Assembly (NCBI GenBank): GCA_937877385.1
Contig: CALGBJ010000003.1
Coordinates: 1-8,929, forward strand
Length of the DNA: 8,929 bases
Source: an uncultured bacterium
GTDB taxonomy: Bacteria > Patescibacteriota > Minisyncoccia > UBA6257 > JAGGUH01
Direction: 5' to 3'
This document shows positions 1-5,756 of the stretch, piece after piece (the first letter of the stretch is position 1; the number at the start of each line of letters is the position of its first letter). The position numbers and the translations under genes were made by a program. Under the pieces are notes generated by a model. The model saw nothing but the letters and a program-made list of their open reading frames with translations. It had not been told where the DNA came from and ran no database searches.

Positions 1-28
1 AATTGCTAATTGCCAATCGCCAATTACT
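1..28. repeat. Imperfect 7-bp tandem repeat at window edge
   Basis: Four 7-base units lie head to tail (AATTGCT, AATTGCC, AATCGCC, AATTACT), each differing from its neighbour at one or two positions. The array lies just past the 3' end of the minus-strand tRNA-Arg and may continue beyond the window edge. No function is evident. Confidence 0.5.
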
Positions 29-34
29 GTCTTG

Positions 35-106
35 TGCCCCTACCAGGACTCGAACCTGGATCTAAGGCTTAGGACGCCCTTGTTCTTTCCATTGAACTAT
101 AGGGGC
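35..106 (-). tRNA. tRNA-Arg (anticodon CCU)
   Basis: Read on the minus strand this folds as a full cloverleaf. The acceptor arm GCCCCTA pairs with TAGGGGC, the D-stem GTTC with GAAC, and the T-arm is CCAGG-TTCGAGT-CCTGG. The anticodon stem AGGGC/GCCTT, with one G-U pair, holds the loop GTCCTAA, which puts CCU at positions 34-36. It would therefore read the arginine codon AGG. The discriminator base is A and no CCA is encoded, so CCA must be added after transcription. The gene is transcribed away from the rest of the left-end cluster. Confidence 0.93.
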
Positions 107-114
107 TTTATATG

Positions 115-142
115 ATTTTATTTATTTGTCAAATTTAGTCAA
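115..142 (-). promoter_or_regulatory. Sigma-70-type promoter for tRNA-Arg
   Basis: On the minus strand TTGACT (137-142) and TAAAAT (115-120) are separated by 16 bp. The predicted start falls one or two bases before the first tRNA base at 106, as expected for a tRNA promoter. It overlaps the plus-strand promoter at 126-154. Confidence 0.6.
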
Positions 143-154
143 AGTAATTATAAT
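126..154 (+). promoter_or_regulatory. Near-consensus sigma-70-type promoter
   Basis: TTGTCA (126-131) and a perfect TATAAT (149-154) are separated by exactly 17 bp, giving a predicted start near 161. The transcript would run through the tRNA-like fragment, the GIY-YIG gene and tRNA-Val, and possibly into the frr operon, since no convincing terminator or second promoter is visible between them. Confidence 0.75.
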
Positions 155-174
155 TTGATAGGTAAATTAAGCAG

Positions 175-227
175 GCGCGTTTAGCTCAGCGGTAGAGCGC
201 TCCGATGTATATCGGAGAGGTCGCTGG
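175..227 (+). pseudogene. Broken tRNA: 5' two-thirds only
   Basis: The first 25 bases (175-199) are identical to the start of tRNA-Val at 589-613 and contain acceptor, D-stem and D-loop. An anticodon hairpin follows, with stem CTCCG/CGGAG, but its loop has 8 bases (ATGTATAT) instead of 7, or 6 if the closing A-T pair forms. The variable segment AGGTC and the 5' side of a T-stem (GCTGG) come next. The T-loop and the 3' acceptor strand are missing, and the GIY-YIG gene starts 13 bases later. No amino acid can be assigned. It could be a decayed tRNA or a tRNA-like leader of the nuclease mRNA. Confidence 0.75.
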
Positions 228-240
228 CTTACACTGAAAT

Positions 241-552
241 ATGAAACAGCAACCTGGAGTATACATATTGCAAAGTCTGAAAAATGGTAGATATTACATT
301 GGGAGTACTAATAAAATTGACAGAAGATTAAAAGAGCATAATGCCGGTGAGGTAAAAGCAACTCGCTTTATAACGCCATTAAAATTAAAAGTATTCCTTC
401 CTTGTAGTACGCTTAAGGAGGCAAGGCAAGCAGAGTATCGTTTAAAAAAATATAAAAGAAAAAATATCCTTGAATTAGTTATTCAAGAAAAAATATTTCC
501 TTGGGAATATCAAGAGAACTATAGGCAAGTTGATTCGAGAAAAACATCTTGA
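241..552 (+). CDS. Small GIY-YIG domain nuclease
   Basis: This 103-residue protein consists almost entirely of one GIY-YIG catalytic domain. The two signature strands are visible as GVY (residues 6-8) and YYIGST (18-23), followed by the helix with RRLKEHN (28-34) carrying the expected catalytic arginine. The metal-binding glutamate is most likely Glu65 in the segment AEYRLKKYKR. The size matches the standalone UPF0213/YhbQ-like branch rather than long homing endonucleases. Family members cut DNA, but the target here is unknown. The ATG lies 13 bases after a broken tRNA and has no Shine-Dalgarno sequence. An intact tRNA-Val starts 36 bp after its stop. The position between two tRNA copies suggests a mobile or domesticated mobile gene, although a DNA-repair role cannot be excluded. 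Confidence 0.9.
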   Translation: MKQQPGVYILQSLKNGRYYIGSTNKIDRRLKEHNAGEVKATRFITPLKLKVFLPCSTLKEARQAEYRLKKYKRKNILELVIQEKIFPWEYQENYRQVDSRKTS

Positions 553-588
553 GTCATATCAAAAGGATTATATTTCAAATCCTACTAA

Positions 589-663
589 GCGCGTTTAGCT
601 CAGCGGTAGAGCGACTCGTTTACACCGAGTAGGTCGGGGGTTCAACTCCCTCAACGCGCACCA
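589..663 (+). tRNA. tRNA-Val (anticodon UAC)
   Basis: A complete cloverleaf: acceptor GCGCGTT/AACGCGC, D-stem GCTC/GAGC, anticodon stem ACTCG/CGAGT with loop TTTACAC (UAC at positions 34-36), variable AGGTC and a T-arm with stems GGGGG/CCCTC and loop TTCAACT (one G-U pair in the stem). The discriminator is A660 and CCA is encoded at 661-663. It would read GUA and probably other valine codons. Its first 25 bases are repeated at 175-199. The frr start codon lies only 15 bp after the CCA, so tRNA maturation would release the frr message. Confidence 0.95.
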
Positions 664-678
664 AATAATAAAATAAAA

Positions 679-1245
679 ATGAATCCTTTACTTGAAGAAA
701 TAAAAAAAGAAGTCGATCAGGAAGGAGAAAAAGTCGTTAGAGATTTCCAAGAAAAGATAATTGGTTTAAGAACAAATAGACCTGAGCCAAGATTAGTTGA
801 ATTTCTTTTGGTGGAGTGCTATGGTCAAAAGATTCCTTTAAGAGAATTGTCTTCAATAAATATCAAAATGCCCAATCAGTTAATTATTCAGGTTTGGGAT
901 AGAAATATTCTTCCAGCAATCGAAGAAGCCATTAAGAAATCGTCTTTAAATCTTAATCCTCAGAAAGAAGAGAATTTAATTCGTTTAGTTTTTCCTCCTT
1001 TAAGCAAAGAGAGAAGGGAAGAGTTGAGAAAGATCTTGGAAAGGATGGAAGAGGAAGCCAAAGTTACTTTAAGGAATTTGAGAAAAGAAATAAAAAAGAA
1101 AGCAGAGGAGTTGGCTAGAGAAGGAAAAATCAGTGAAGATGAGAATTTTGCTTTTAAAGAGAGATTGCAGAAAATAATAGATAAATTTTCTCAAGAAATA
1201 GAAGAAAGAAAAAAGGTTAAAGAAGAAGAAATAATGAACCAATGA
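679..1245 (+). CDS. frr: Ribosome recycling factor
   Basis: Ribosome recycling factor works in the cytoplasm with EF-G to split the ribosome after termination. At 188 residues it has the normal family length (about 185). The N-terminal helix includes GLRTNRPEPRLVE (29-41), matching the conserved LRTGRA-type segment. The beta-rich domain II covers roughly residues 42-100, with VECYG (45-49), WDRN (73-76) and NLNP (91-94). The family signature PPLSKERREEL (106-116) and the RNLR segment (132-135) follow. The usual asparagine/aspartate-glycine turn after NP is replaced by QKEEN. The ATG follows tRNA-Val by 15 bp with no Shine-Dalgarno sequence. The stop overlaps the next start codon as ATGA, placing a core translation gene at the head of a pilin and cell-wall operon. 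Confidence 0.97.
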   Translation: MNPLLEEIKKEVDQEGEKVVRDFQEKIIGLRTNRPEPRLVEFLLVECYGQKIPLRELSSINIKMPNQLIIQVWDRNILPAIEEAIKKSSLNLNPQKEENLIRLVFPPLSKERREELRKILERMEEEAKVTLRNLRKEIKKKAEELAREGKISEDENFAFKERLQKIIDKFSQEIEERKKVKEEEIMNQ

Positions 1246-1775
1246 AGAAATTTTTAAAAAAAGAAAAACTATCGGCTACTTCAATTGTTGAGATTATTGC
1301 CGTTGTTTTTATTGCTTTAGTTTTACTTTCAGTAACAATTAGTTACTCAAAACAGTCAAGCAAAATCATTCTTCTTAATAGAGATGTTATTCGCTTGAGT
1401 GCTAAATTAACCCAAGCAAAGAGTCTTTCTTTGGCTTTATTGAAGGAGGAATCAGGGACAGTTAACATCTGTGCTTGGGGTCTTCATTTTCCTGACCCAC
1501 CGACTTCTGAATATTATCTTTTTTTTGATAAAGCCAGTAATTGTGATAATTCCGATAAAAAATGGACAGATGATAGTGAAACTAAAGAAGTCATTCTTTT
1601 GGATCAAGGAATAGAGATAACTTCCATCAATTTTAATGATATTCTCTTTTGGCCGCCCGATCCAACTGTTTATTTCTATCCTAAAGAAGTCAATCAAGGG
1701 ACGATTATTATTTCTACTGGTAATTATCAAAAAAAAATTAAAATCAACAAACTTGGCCAGTTAAACTTTGAATAA
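1242..1775 (+). CDS. Pilin-like (pseudopilin) membrane protein with degenerate cleavage site
   Basis: This 177-residue protein has a short basic leader (MKKFLKKEKL), then a hydrophobic helix at about residues 14-34 and a soluble C-terminal domain rich in beta-like segments, as in type IV pilins and type II secretion pseudopilins. Glu17 sits where the conserved Glu+5 of mature pilins belongs, implying cleavage between Ala12 and Thr13. The usual Gly-1 and Phe+1 are therefore replaced (SATSIVE instead of GFTLIE), so processing by prepilin peptidase is less certain. Cys77 and Cys101 could form a disulfide in the head. It overlaps frr by 4 bp and is followed one base later by a classical prepilin gene. 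It is probably a minor filament subunit. Confidence 0.75.
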   Translation: MKKFLKKEKLSATSIVEIIAVVFIALVLLSVTISYSKQSSKIILLNRDVIRLSAKLTQAKSLSLALLKEESGTVNICAWGLHFPDPPTSEYYLFFDKASNCDNSDKKWTDDSETKEVILLDQGIEITSINFNDILFWPPDPTVYFYPKEVNQGTIIISTGNYQKKIKINKLGQLNFE

Positions 1776-1776
1776 A

Positions 1777-2313
1777 ATGAAGAAAGTTTTTCAAAAAAAC
1801 AAATTGTTTACCCAGCACCATTTTTGGAATAAAAATGGTGCTGGGTTTACTCTTTTAGAAGTTTTGGTGGCTCTTTCAGTTTTGATAATGGGTCTTTTGG
1901 CTTCGGTTTCTTTATTGACCAAAACTAGTTCTTTGAATACTGTTATTTCTGACCGATTGATTGCTTCTCATCTTGCTCAGGAAGGAATTGAGTTAGTTCG
2001 CAATTTAATTAGCAATAACATTTTGGCTGGCAAAATTTGGAATAGCGGGCTTTCAGCTAATGATGATGGTTATCAGATAGATTATAATGATGGTAGGCTT
2101 TACGATTTTAATGAGAGACCTTTCCAGCCTTTAAAATTTGATGGTTCTCTTTATAGTTATGATTCTGGTCAACCAACAAAATTTAAAAGAAAAATTCGTA
2201 TTTTTTATGAGAACAATGATGAAATGGTTGTTCAAAGCATTGTTACTTGGCAGAGTCACCGGATAAAAGGGGATATTACTTTAACTGTGGAAGATCATTT
2301 CTATCGGGAATAA
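1777..2313 (+). CDS. Type IV prepilin-like / pseudopilin protein (PilV/GspI-like)
   Basis: A classical class III signal is present: cleavage after Gly23 in GAGFTLLEVLVAL, with Phe+1 and Glu+5 intact, and a hydrophobic helix to about residue 46. The 178-residue length and the segment AQEGIELVRN after the helix resemble PilV- or GspI-type minor pilins of Patescibacteria. I chose the ATG one base after the upstream stop. An in-frame TTG nine bases earlier (1768) lies inside the previous gene and adds only three residues. The leader is unusually long at 23 residues because a perfect palindrome encodes residues 12-23. The stop is followed by one base and then the ATG of the large cell-wall gene. 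There is no Shine-Dalgarno sequence, so translational coupling is likely. Confidence 0.85.
   Translation: MKKVFQKNKLFTQHHFWNKNGAGFTLLEVLVALSVLIMGLLASVSLLTKTSSLNTVISDRLIASHLAQEGIELVRNLISNNILAGKIWNSGLSANDDGYQIDYNDGRLYDFNERPFQPLKFDGSLYSYDSGQPTKFKRKIRIFYENNDEMVVQSIVTWQSHRIKGDITLTVEDHFYRE
1807..1849. repeat. Perfect palindrome in prepilin leader codons, flanked by TTTA direct repeats
   Basis: Bases 1811-1825 are the exact reverse complement of 1831-1845, with the 5-base spacer GGAAT, and A1810/T1846 extends the stem to 16 bp. TTTA occurs on both sides (1807-1810 and 1846-1849), like a target-site duplication. Palindrome plus one flank is 39 bp, or 13 codons. Removing it leaves the reading frame intact and gives KLFTLLE. 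It could be an inserted palindromic element, an RNA hairpin affecting translation or transcription, or both. Confidence 0.85.
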
Positions 2314-2314
2314 T

Positions 2315-5300
2315 ATGGCTTTTTTTAGAAAAGGTTTTTTTCGGCAAATTTTTGATATTTTGCCGGCAAAAAAAGATTCTCTTGATGGGGAGAAAATTGA
2401 GAGGGTTGAAAGTCCTTTAGATTTAAAATATTCATTTTTGACTTCAGATAATAATTTTTCTCAAGAGAAAAAAAGAAGTTTTTCAAGAGAGTTCTTTTCT
2501 AAAGAGGCCGTCAAGAGCAATCAATTTACTTCTCAAAAATCATCTTCTTCTAAAAGAAAAGTCAAATTTTTAATTCTTTTTTTAATTCTTTTTATTTTTC
2601 TTTTAGGAATTTTTTTATTTATTGATAAAAGAATAATTAAAATTGGCTATCATCATTTTTTCAAATTAGAGAATTTTAATCTAGAGAATTATCTCTTTTA
2701 TTTAAAAGAAGCCAAAAAAGATCTTGATGATTTTGATATTTTGGCGGCTAAAATAAATTTTGATAAATCATATTTAATTTGGCAGAAATTTTCTCAAGAA
2801 GTTTTGGCAAGCAAAAAGATTTTTTTGGCTTCTTTAACTGCTAATAATCTTTTTTCTTTGCTCAAAGAAATTGACGAGGTAATGGGAGAAATTAAAATTA
2901 TCCTTAACGATCTAGACAATTTAACTAATAAGGAGTTAGTTCTTTCTTTTCTTGGTGAAGAAAATTATCAAAGAGGGGCAGAGAAAGATTTAAGAGAAAT
3001 TGAAAAGAAAATTGACAATCTTTCATTGTCTTTGAAAGAAATAAAAGAAACTTTAAAAGAAGTTGATTTGCTTTCTTTGCCTTCTGATTGGCAGAAAATC
3101 TTAAAAGACTTTCAAAAAAATTATCTTCTTTGGCAAAGTATTTTAGCTGAGAAAAAATCGCTTTTGGCAAAAATAGAAAAAATTTTGGCTGGTGATGGCG
3201 AAAAAAATTATCTCCTTTTAATTCAAGATGAAGATACTTCTCGGGCTAATGGTGGCTTAATAAAATATCTTGTTTTTCTCTCTTTAAAAGATTATTCCCT
3301 AAAAGAAATTAAAAGTTATCAAGCCGAAGACATTTCTTTAAATAAAAAAATTATTCCTCCTCATCCTTTTTGGCTCTCTGAAGAGAAATGGCAACTTAGA
3401 GATATGAATTATTTTTTTGATTTTCCTCTTTCGGCCGGAAAAATAATTTCTTTTTTTGAAGAATCTGAAAATAAGAAAGTAGATAGCTTGATTGCTTTAA
3501 ATAAAATGAGTTTTTTAGAGATTTTAGATATTCTCGGACCTTTAAATGAGGGAACTTATGGAGAATTTCGGTCAAGCGATTTTTTTGAAAAAATCGAAGA
3601 GTCCTTTTCTGAAAATCAATCAGATACTTTCTTTAAAAATTTTTTCTTTTCTTTGTTTAAAAAGATTGCTTTTTCAGAAAGAGAAAAGAAAAAAGAATTT
3701 TTAGAGAAAATTAAATTTCTTCTTTTAAATAAGGATATCCAAATTTATTTTCAGGAAAAAAATTTAGAAAATTGGCTTAAGGAAAGAAATTTTTCAGGGG
3801 AAGTTCTGAGAAATAAAGAAAATCAAGATTATTTAGCTATTGTTTCTACTAATGTTGAAGGTGGCGGAGACTCTTTTGTTGAAGAAGAAAGCGAACTTCT
3901 TTCTACTATTAAAGAAGATGGTTCAATTATTAACAAATTAAAAATTAAAAGAAGCTTTTTAACTAAAGGCAGAAATTTTTCAATAAATAGAATTTATTTA
4001 AGAATTTATTTACCTCTTGGCAGTCAATTGATTTCTTTTCAAGGAGGGAGAAAAAGAATAATTAGGCCTTTAACTGATTTTTCTCAACCAGAATTTCTAA
4101 TAGACAATGAATTGAACGAAATAGAGAAAGACCTTCTTAAAGATAAAAGTCAAAGGATAGAATTTTTTCAGGAGTCGGGCAAAACTGTTCTGGCTACTTG
4201 GTTAGAAGTAGGCAGAGGGAGTTCTTGCCAGTTGACTATTGAATACCAATTACCTTTCAAACTATCTTTAGCTGAGAGAAACAAAATTTCTCTTTTATAT
4301 CAAAAGCAAAGCTCTTCGGACAATTCTCTTCTCTGGCAGATAAATTTGCCAAAGGATTATCTTTTTGCTAACGAAAAAGACACTTTTGAAGTTTATTATC
4401 CTAAGCCAAAGAGATTTGAGGAAATCTCTTTAAATTTTTTTAAAAAAGCCAAGAAGAAAGAGTTTTTTCCAGAAAGGACTGACGAAGAAATGATAGTTTC
4501 TTCTCTTTTACCTGTTTCAGGAAGAGGAGCGACGATTAATTTAACCAAGATGGAAGTTAATCTTTATCAAAACAGGAAAAAAATCAAAACTTTATTTCTT
4601 GTTTCTCGTGGTGAAAGAGGTAAATGGTTCCAGACGCCACTCGGTTATTTTGAGGTTATGGCTAAGAAGAATATAGTTCATTCTTCTAAAGTTGATGTTT
4701 ATATGCCTTGGAGTATTCAGTTTTATCAGGACTTTTTCATTCATGGTATTCCTTACTATTCTAATTATCAGAAAGTTTCTTCTTCTTTTAGCGGCGGTTG
4801 TTTGAGATTGAAGGATAGTCAAGCCAAATATTTTTATGATTTTGCCAGGATAGGGATGCCAGTTATTATTTATGAAGATAAAAATTTAATTTCTTTAGGT
4901 AAAAATTTTGTTTTGCCAATTAAAACCAGCAACTTTTGGCTAAAAAAAGATTTTAATAGTCCTTTTAATATCAGAGGTTATTATGGACCTACTGACGTTT
5001 GGGATACTGAAGACAAGTATTACCAGCATACTGGCCTTGATTTTGCTTGTTCAGAAGAGGTGCCAGTTGTGGCTATTGGCCCGGCTAAAGTAGTCAAAAT
5101 TCAAGAATTAGGTAATGATCACGGAATGGGAAGGACAATTATTTTGGAACATAATTTTCAGCAAAAGAAATTTTATTCTCTTTATGCTCATCTTAGTTCA
5201 ATTAGAGAAGATTTGAAGGTTGGCGATTTAGTTGAAAAAGGAGAGATTATTGGTTTAATGGGTGATAGTGGTTATGGTTGTCAGTATTATTGGCGGGTTG

Positions 5301-5500
5301 GCGATGATGGTTGCCAGAGTAAAAACCCTTTAGATATTCATTTGCATTTCGAGATAAAAGAAAAACCGGTCCTGGAAAATCCAAGAGGTGGCCAAGTTTG
5401 TTTAAATAAATTTAACCAGAGAATTTTCTGTTATGGTTATACACCCAAAGATCCAAGAGAATATGGTTATTTTGATCCAATTGAAATTTTGAAGAAGTGA
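2315..5500 (+). CDS. Membrane-anchored DUF4012-like / L,D-transpeptidase / M23 peptidase fusion
   Basis: This 1061-residue protein has a polar cytoplasmic tail (1-82) and one transmembrane helix (about 84-104). An external, coiled-coil-like helical region follows. Residues about 297-415 match DUF4012 in pattern: NYLLLIQDEDTSRANGG, then WQLRDMNYFFDFPLSAGKI, then VDSLIALN. A YkuD-type L,D-transpeptidase lies at about 745-855, with TPLG (774-777), His810-Gly811 and the nucleophile Cys829 in SGGCLRL; glycine replaces the histidine of the common SHGC form. An M23 (LytM-type) endopeptidase occupies about 880-1060, with zinc ligands His905 and Asp909 in HTGLDF, His959 in YAHL, and the HLH pair 1009/1011. 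It should therefore form 3-3 cross-links and cut peptidoglycan peptides outside the membrane. It starts one base after a prepilin gene. All catalytic residues are present. Confidence 0.9.
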   Translation: MAFFRKGFFRQIFDILPAKKDSLDGEKIERVESPLDLKYSFLTSDNNFSQEKKRSFSREFFSKEAVKSNQFTSQKSSSSKRKVKFLILFLILFIFLLGIFLFIDKRIIKIGYHHFFKLENFNLENYLFYLKEAKKDLDDFDILAAKINFDKSYLIWQKFSQEVLASKKIFLASLTANNLFSLLKEIDEVMGEIKIILNDLDNLTNKELVLSFLGEENYQRGAEKDLREIEKKIDNLSLSLKEIKETLKEVDLLSLPSDWQKILKDFQKNYLLWQSILAEKKSLLAKIEKILAGDGEKNYLLLIQDEDTSRANGGLIKYLVFLSLKDYSLKEIKSYQAEDISLNKKIIPPHPFWLSEEKWQLRDMNYFFDFPLSAGKIISFFEESENKKVDSLIALNKMSFLEILDILGPLNEGTYGEFRSSDFFEKIEESFSENQSDTFFKNFFFSLFKKIAFSEREKKKEFLEKIKFLLLNKDIQIYFQEKNLENWLKERNFSGEVLRNKENQDYLAIVSTNVEGGGDSFVEEESELLSTIKEDGSIINKLKIKRSFLTKGRNFSINRIYLRIYLPLGSQLISFQGGRKRIIRPLTDFSQPEFLIDNELNEIEKDLLKDKSQRIEFFQESGKTVLATWLEVGRGSSCQLTIEYQLPFKLSLAERNKISLLYQKQSSSDNSLLWQINLPKDYLFANEKDTFEVYYPKPKRFEEISLNFFKKAKKKEFFPERTDEEMIVSSLLPVSGRGATINLTKMEVNLYQNRKKIKTLFLVSRGERGKWFQTPLGYFEVMAKKNIVHSSKVDVYMPWSIQFYQDFFIHGIPYYSNYQKVSSSFSGGCLRLKDSQAKYFYDFARIGMPVIIYEDKNLISLGKNFVLPIKTSNFWLKKDFNSPFNIRGYYGPTDVWDTEDKYYQHTGLDFACSEEVPVVAIGPAKVVKIQELGNDHGMGRTIILEHNFQQKKFYSLYAHLSSIREDLKVGDLVEKGEIIGLMGDSGYGCQYYWRVGDDGCQSKNPLDIHLHFEIKEKPVLENPRGGQVCLNKFNQRIFCYGYTPKDPREYGYFDPIEILKK

Positions 5501-5558
5501 CATTGTTTGACTTTTGTAAGGGTTATTATTAAAATCCTTTAGTTGTTAAAATATACCG

Positions 5559-5729
5559 CCTAACCAATTTGGTAACGAAATTCTTCCTATCTTCCCTCCT
5601 ACTTCTTCCTTCCCAAAGGGAAGAAGGGAGAAACTACTTATTTCCTCCCCCTCCGACTTAAGTCGGAGGGGGAGGATTAAGGAGGGGGAGGGAATTGATA
5701 ACAATCAGATCGTTACCAAACTAATTAGC
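5559..5729. repeat. MITE-like non-coding inverted-repeat element
   Basis: The 256-bp gap between the two flanking genes holds an element whose 20-base ends (5559-5578 and 5710-5729) are imperfect inverted repeats. The inner 11 bases, TTTGGTAACGA and TCGTTACCAAA, match perfectly. AATTC and GAATT continue the pairing a few bases further in. Inside are a CTTCCC/GGGAAG hairpin (5609-5623) and a perfect 34-bp palindrome (5643-5676), both in strongly purine/pyrimidine-biased sequence unlike the coding DNA. No protein is encoded. Its size and structure resemble miniature inverted-repeat elements, but copies elsewhere cannot be checked here. Confidence 0.55.
5643..5676. repeat. Perfect 34-bp palindrome
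   Basis: Seventeen bases are followed directly by their reverse complement with no spacer, centred between 5659 and 5660 (GACTTAAGTC at the core). The arms are C/T-rich and G/A-rich. In RNA it would form a very stable hairpin. There is no T-run on either strand directly after it, so it is not a typical intrinsic terminator, although it may still slow polymerase or block read-through from the upstream gene. Confidence 0.9.
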
Positions 5730-5756
5730 AATTACAGTTAAAATAAATTTTAGATT

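Larger units (their letters stand above)
175..588 (+). mobile_element. Candidate GIY-YIG unit bracketed by a tRNA-derived direct repeat
   Basis: A unit of about 414 bp contains the broken tRNA and the GIY-YIG gene. It begins with the same 25 bases that begin the intact tRNA-Val directly after it. This is the layout expected if a small nuclease-bearing unit was inserted at, or duplicated beside, a tRNA gene. No transposase or integrase is present. A simple tandem array of two related tRNAs with later damage to the first is the main alternative. Confidence 0.35.

Noticed and set aside
564..583. T-arm-like hairpin AGGATT/AATCCT as the missing 3' part of the broken tRNA at 175
   Set aside because: The loop is not a T-loop. 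The following bases pair only partly with the acceptor and overlap tRNA-Val. The likeness is probably chance.
1240..1260. UGA recoded as glycine, as in some Patescibacteria
   Set aside because: TGA ends frr, the GIY-YIG gene and the wall-enzyme gene at sensible protein lengths, so it behaves as a stop.
1452..1730. Minus-strand reading frame of 92 codons
   Set aside because: It lies wholly inside the pilin-like gene on the other strand and has no recognisable domain.
1768..1776. TTG as start of the second pilin
   Set aside because: The ATG at 1777 directly follows the previous stop, matching the other junctions in the operon. The TTG adds only three residues inside the upstream gene.
2925..3170. 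Minus-strand reading frame of 81 codons
   Set aside because: It is a shadow of the large wall-enzyme gene, arising from its lysine-rich codons.
4592..4822. Minus-strand reading frame of 76 codons
   Set aside because: It is antisense to the L,D-transpeptidase domain, whose conserved motifs fix the real frame.
5643..5676. Intrinsic terminator at the 34-bp palindrome
   Set aside because: Neither strand has a T-run directly after the stem, so it lacks the usual release signal.
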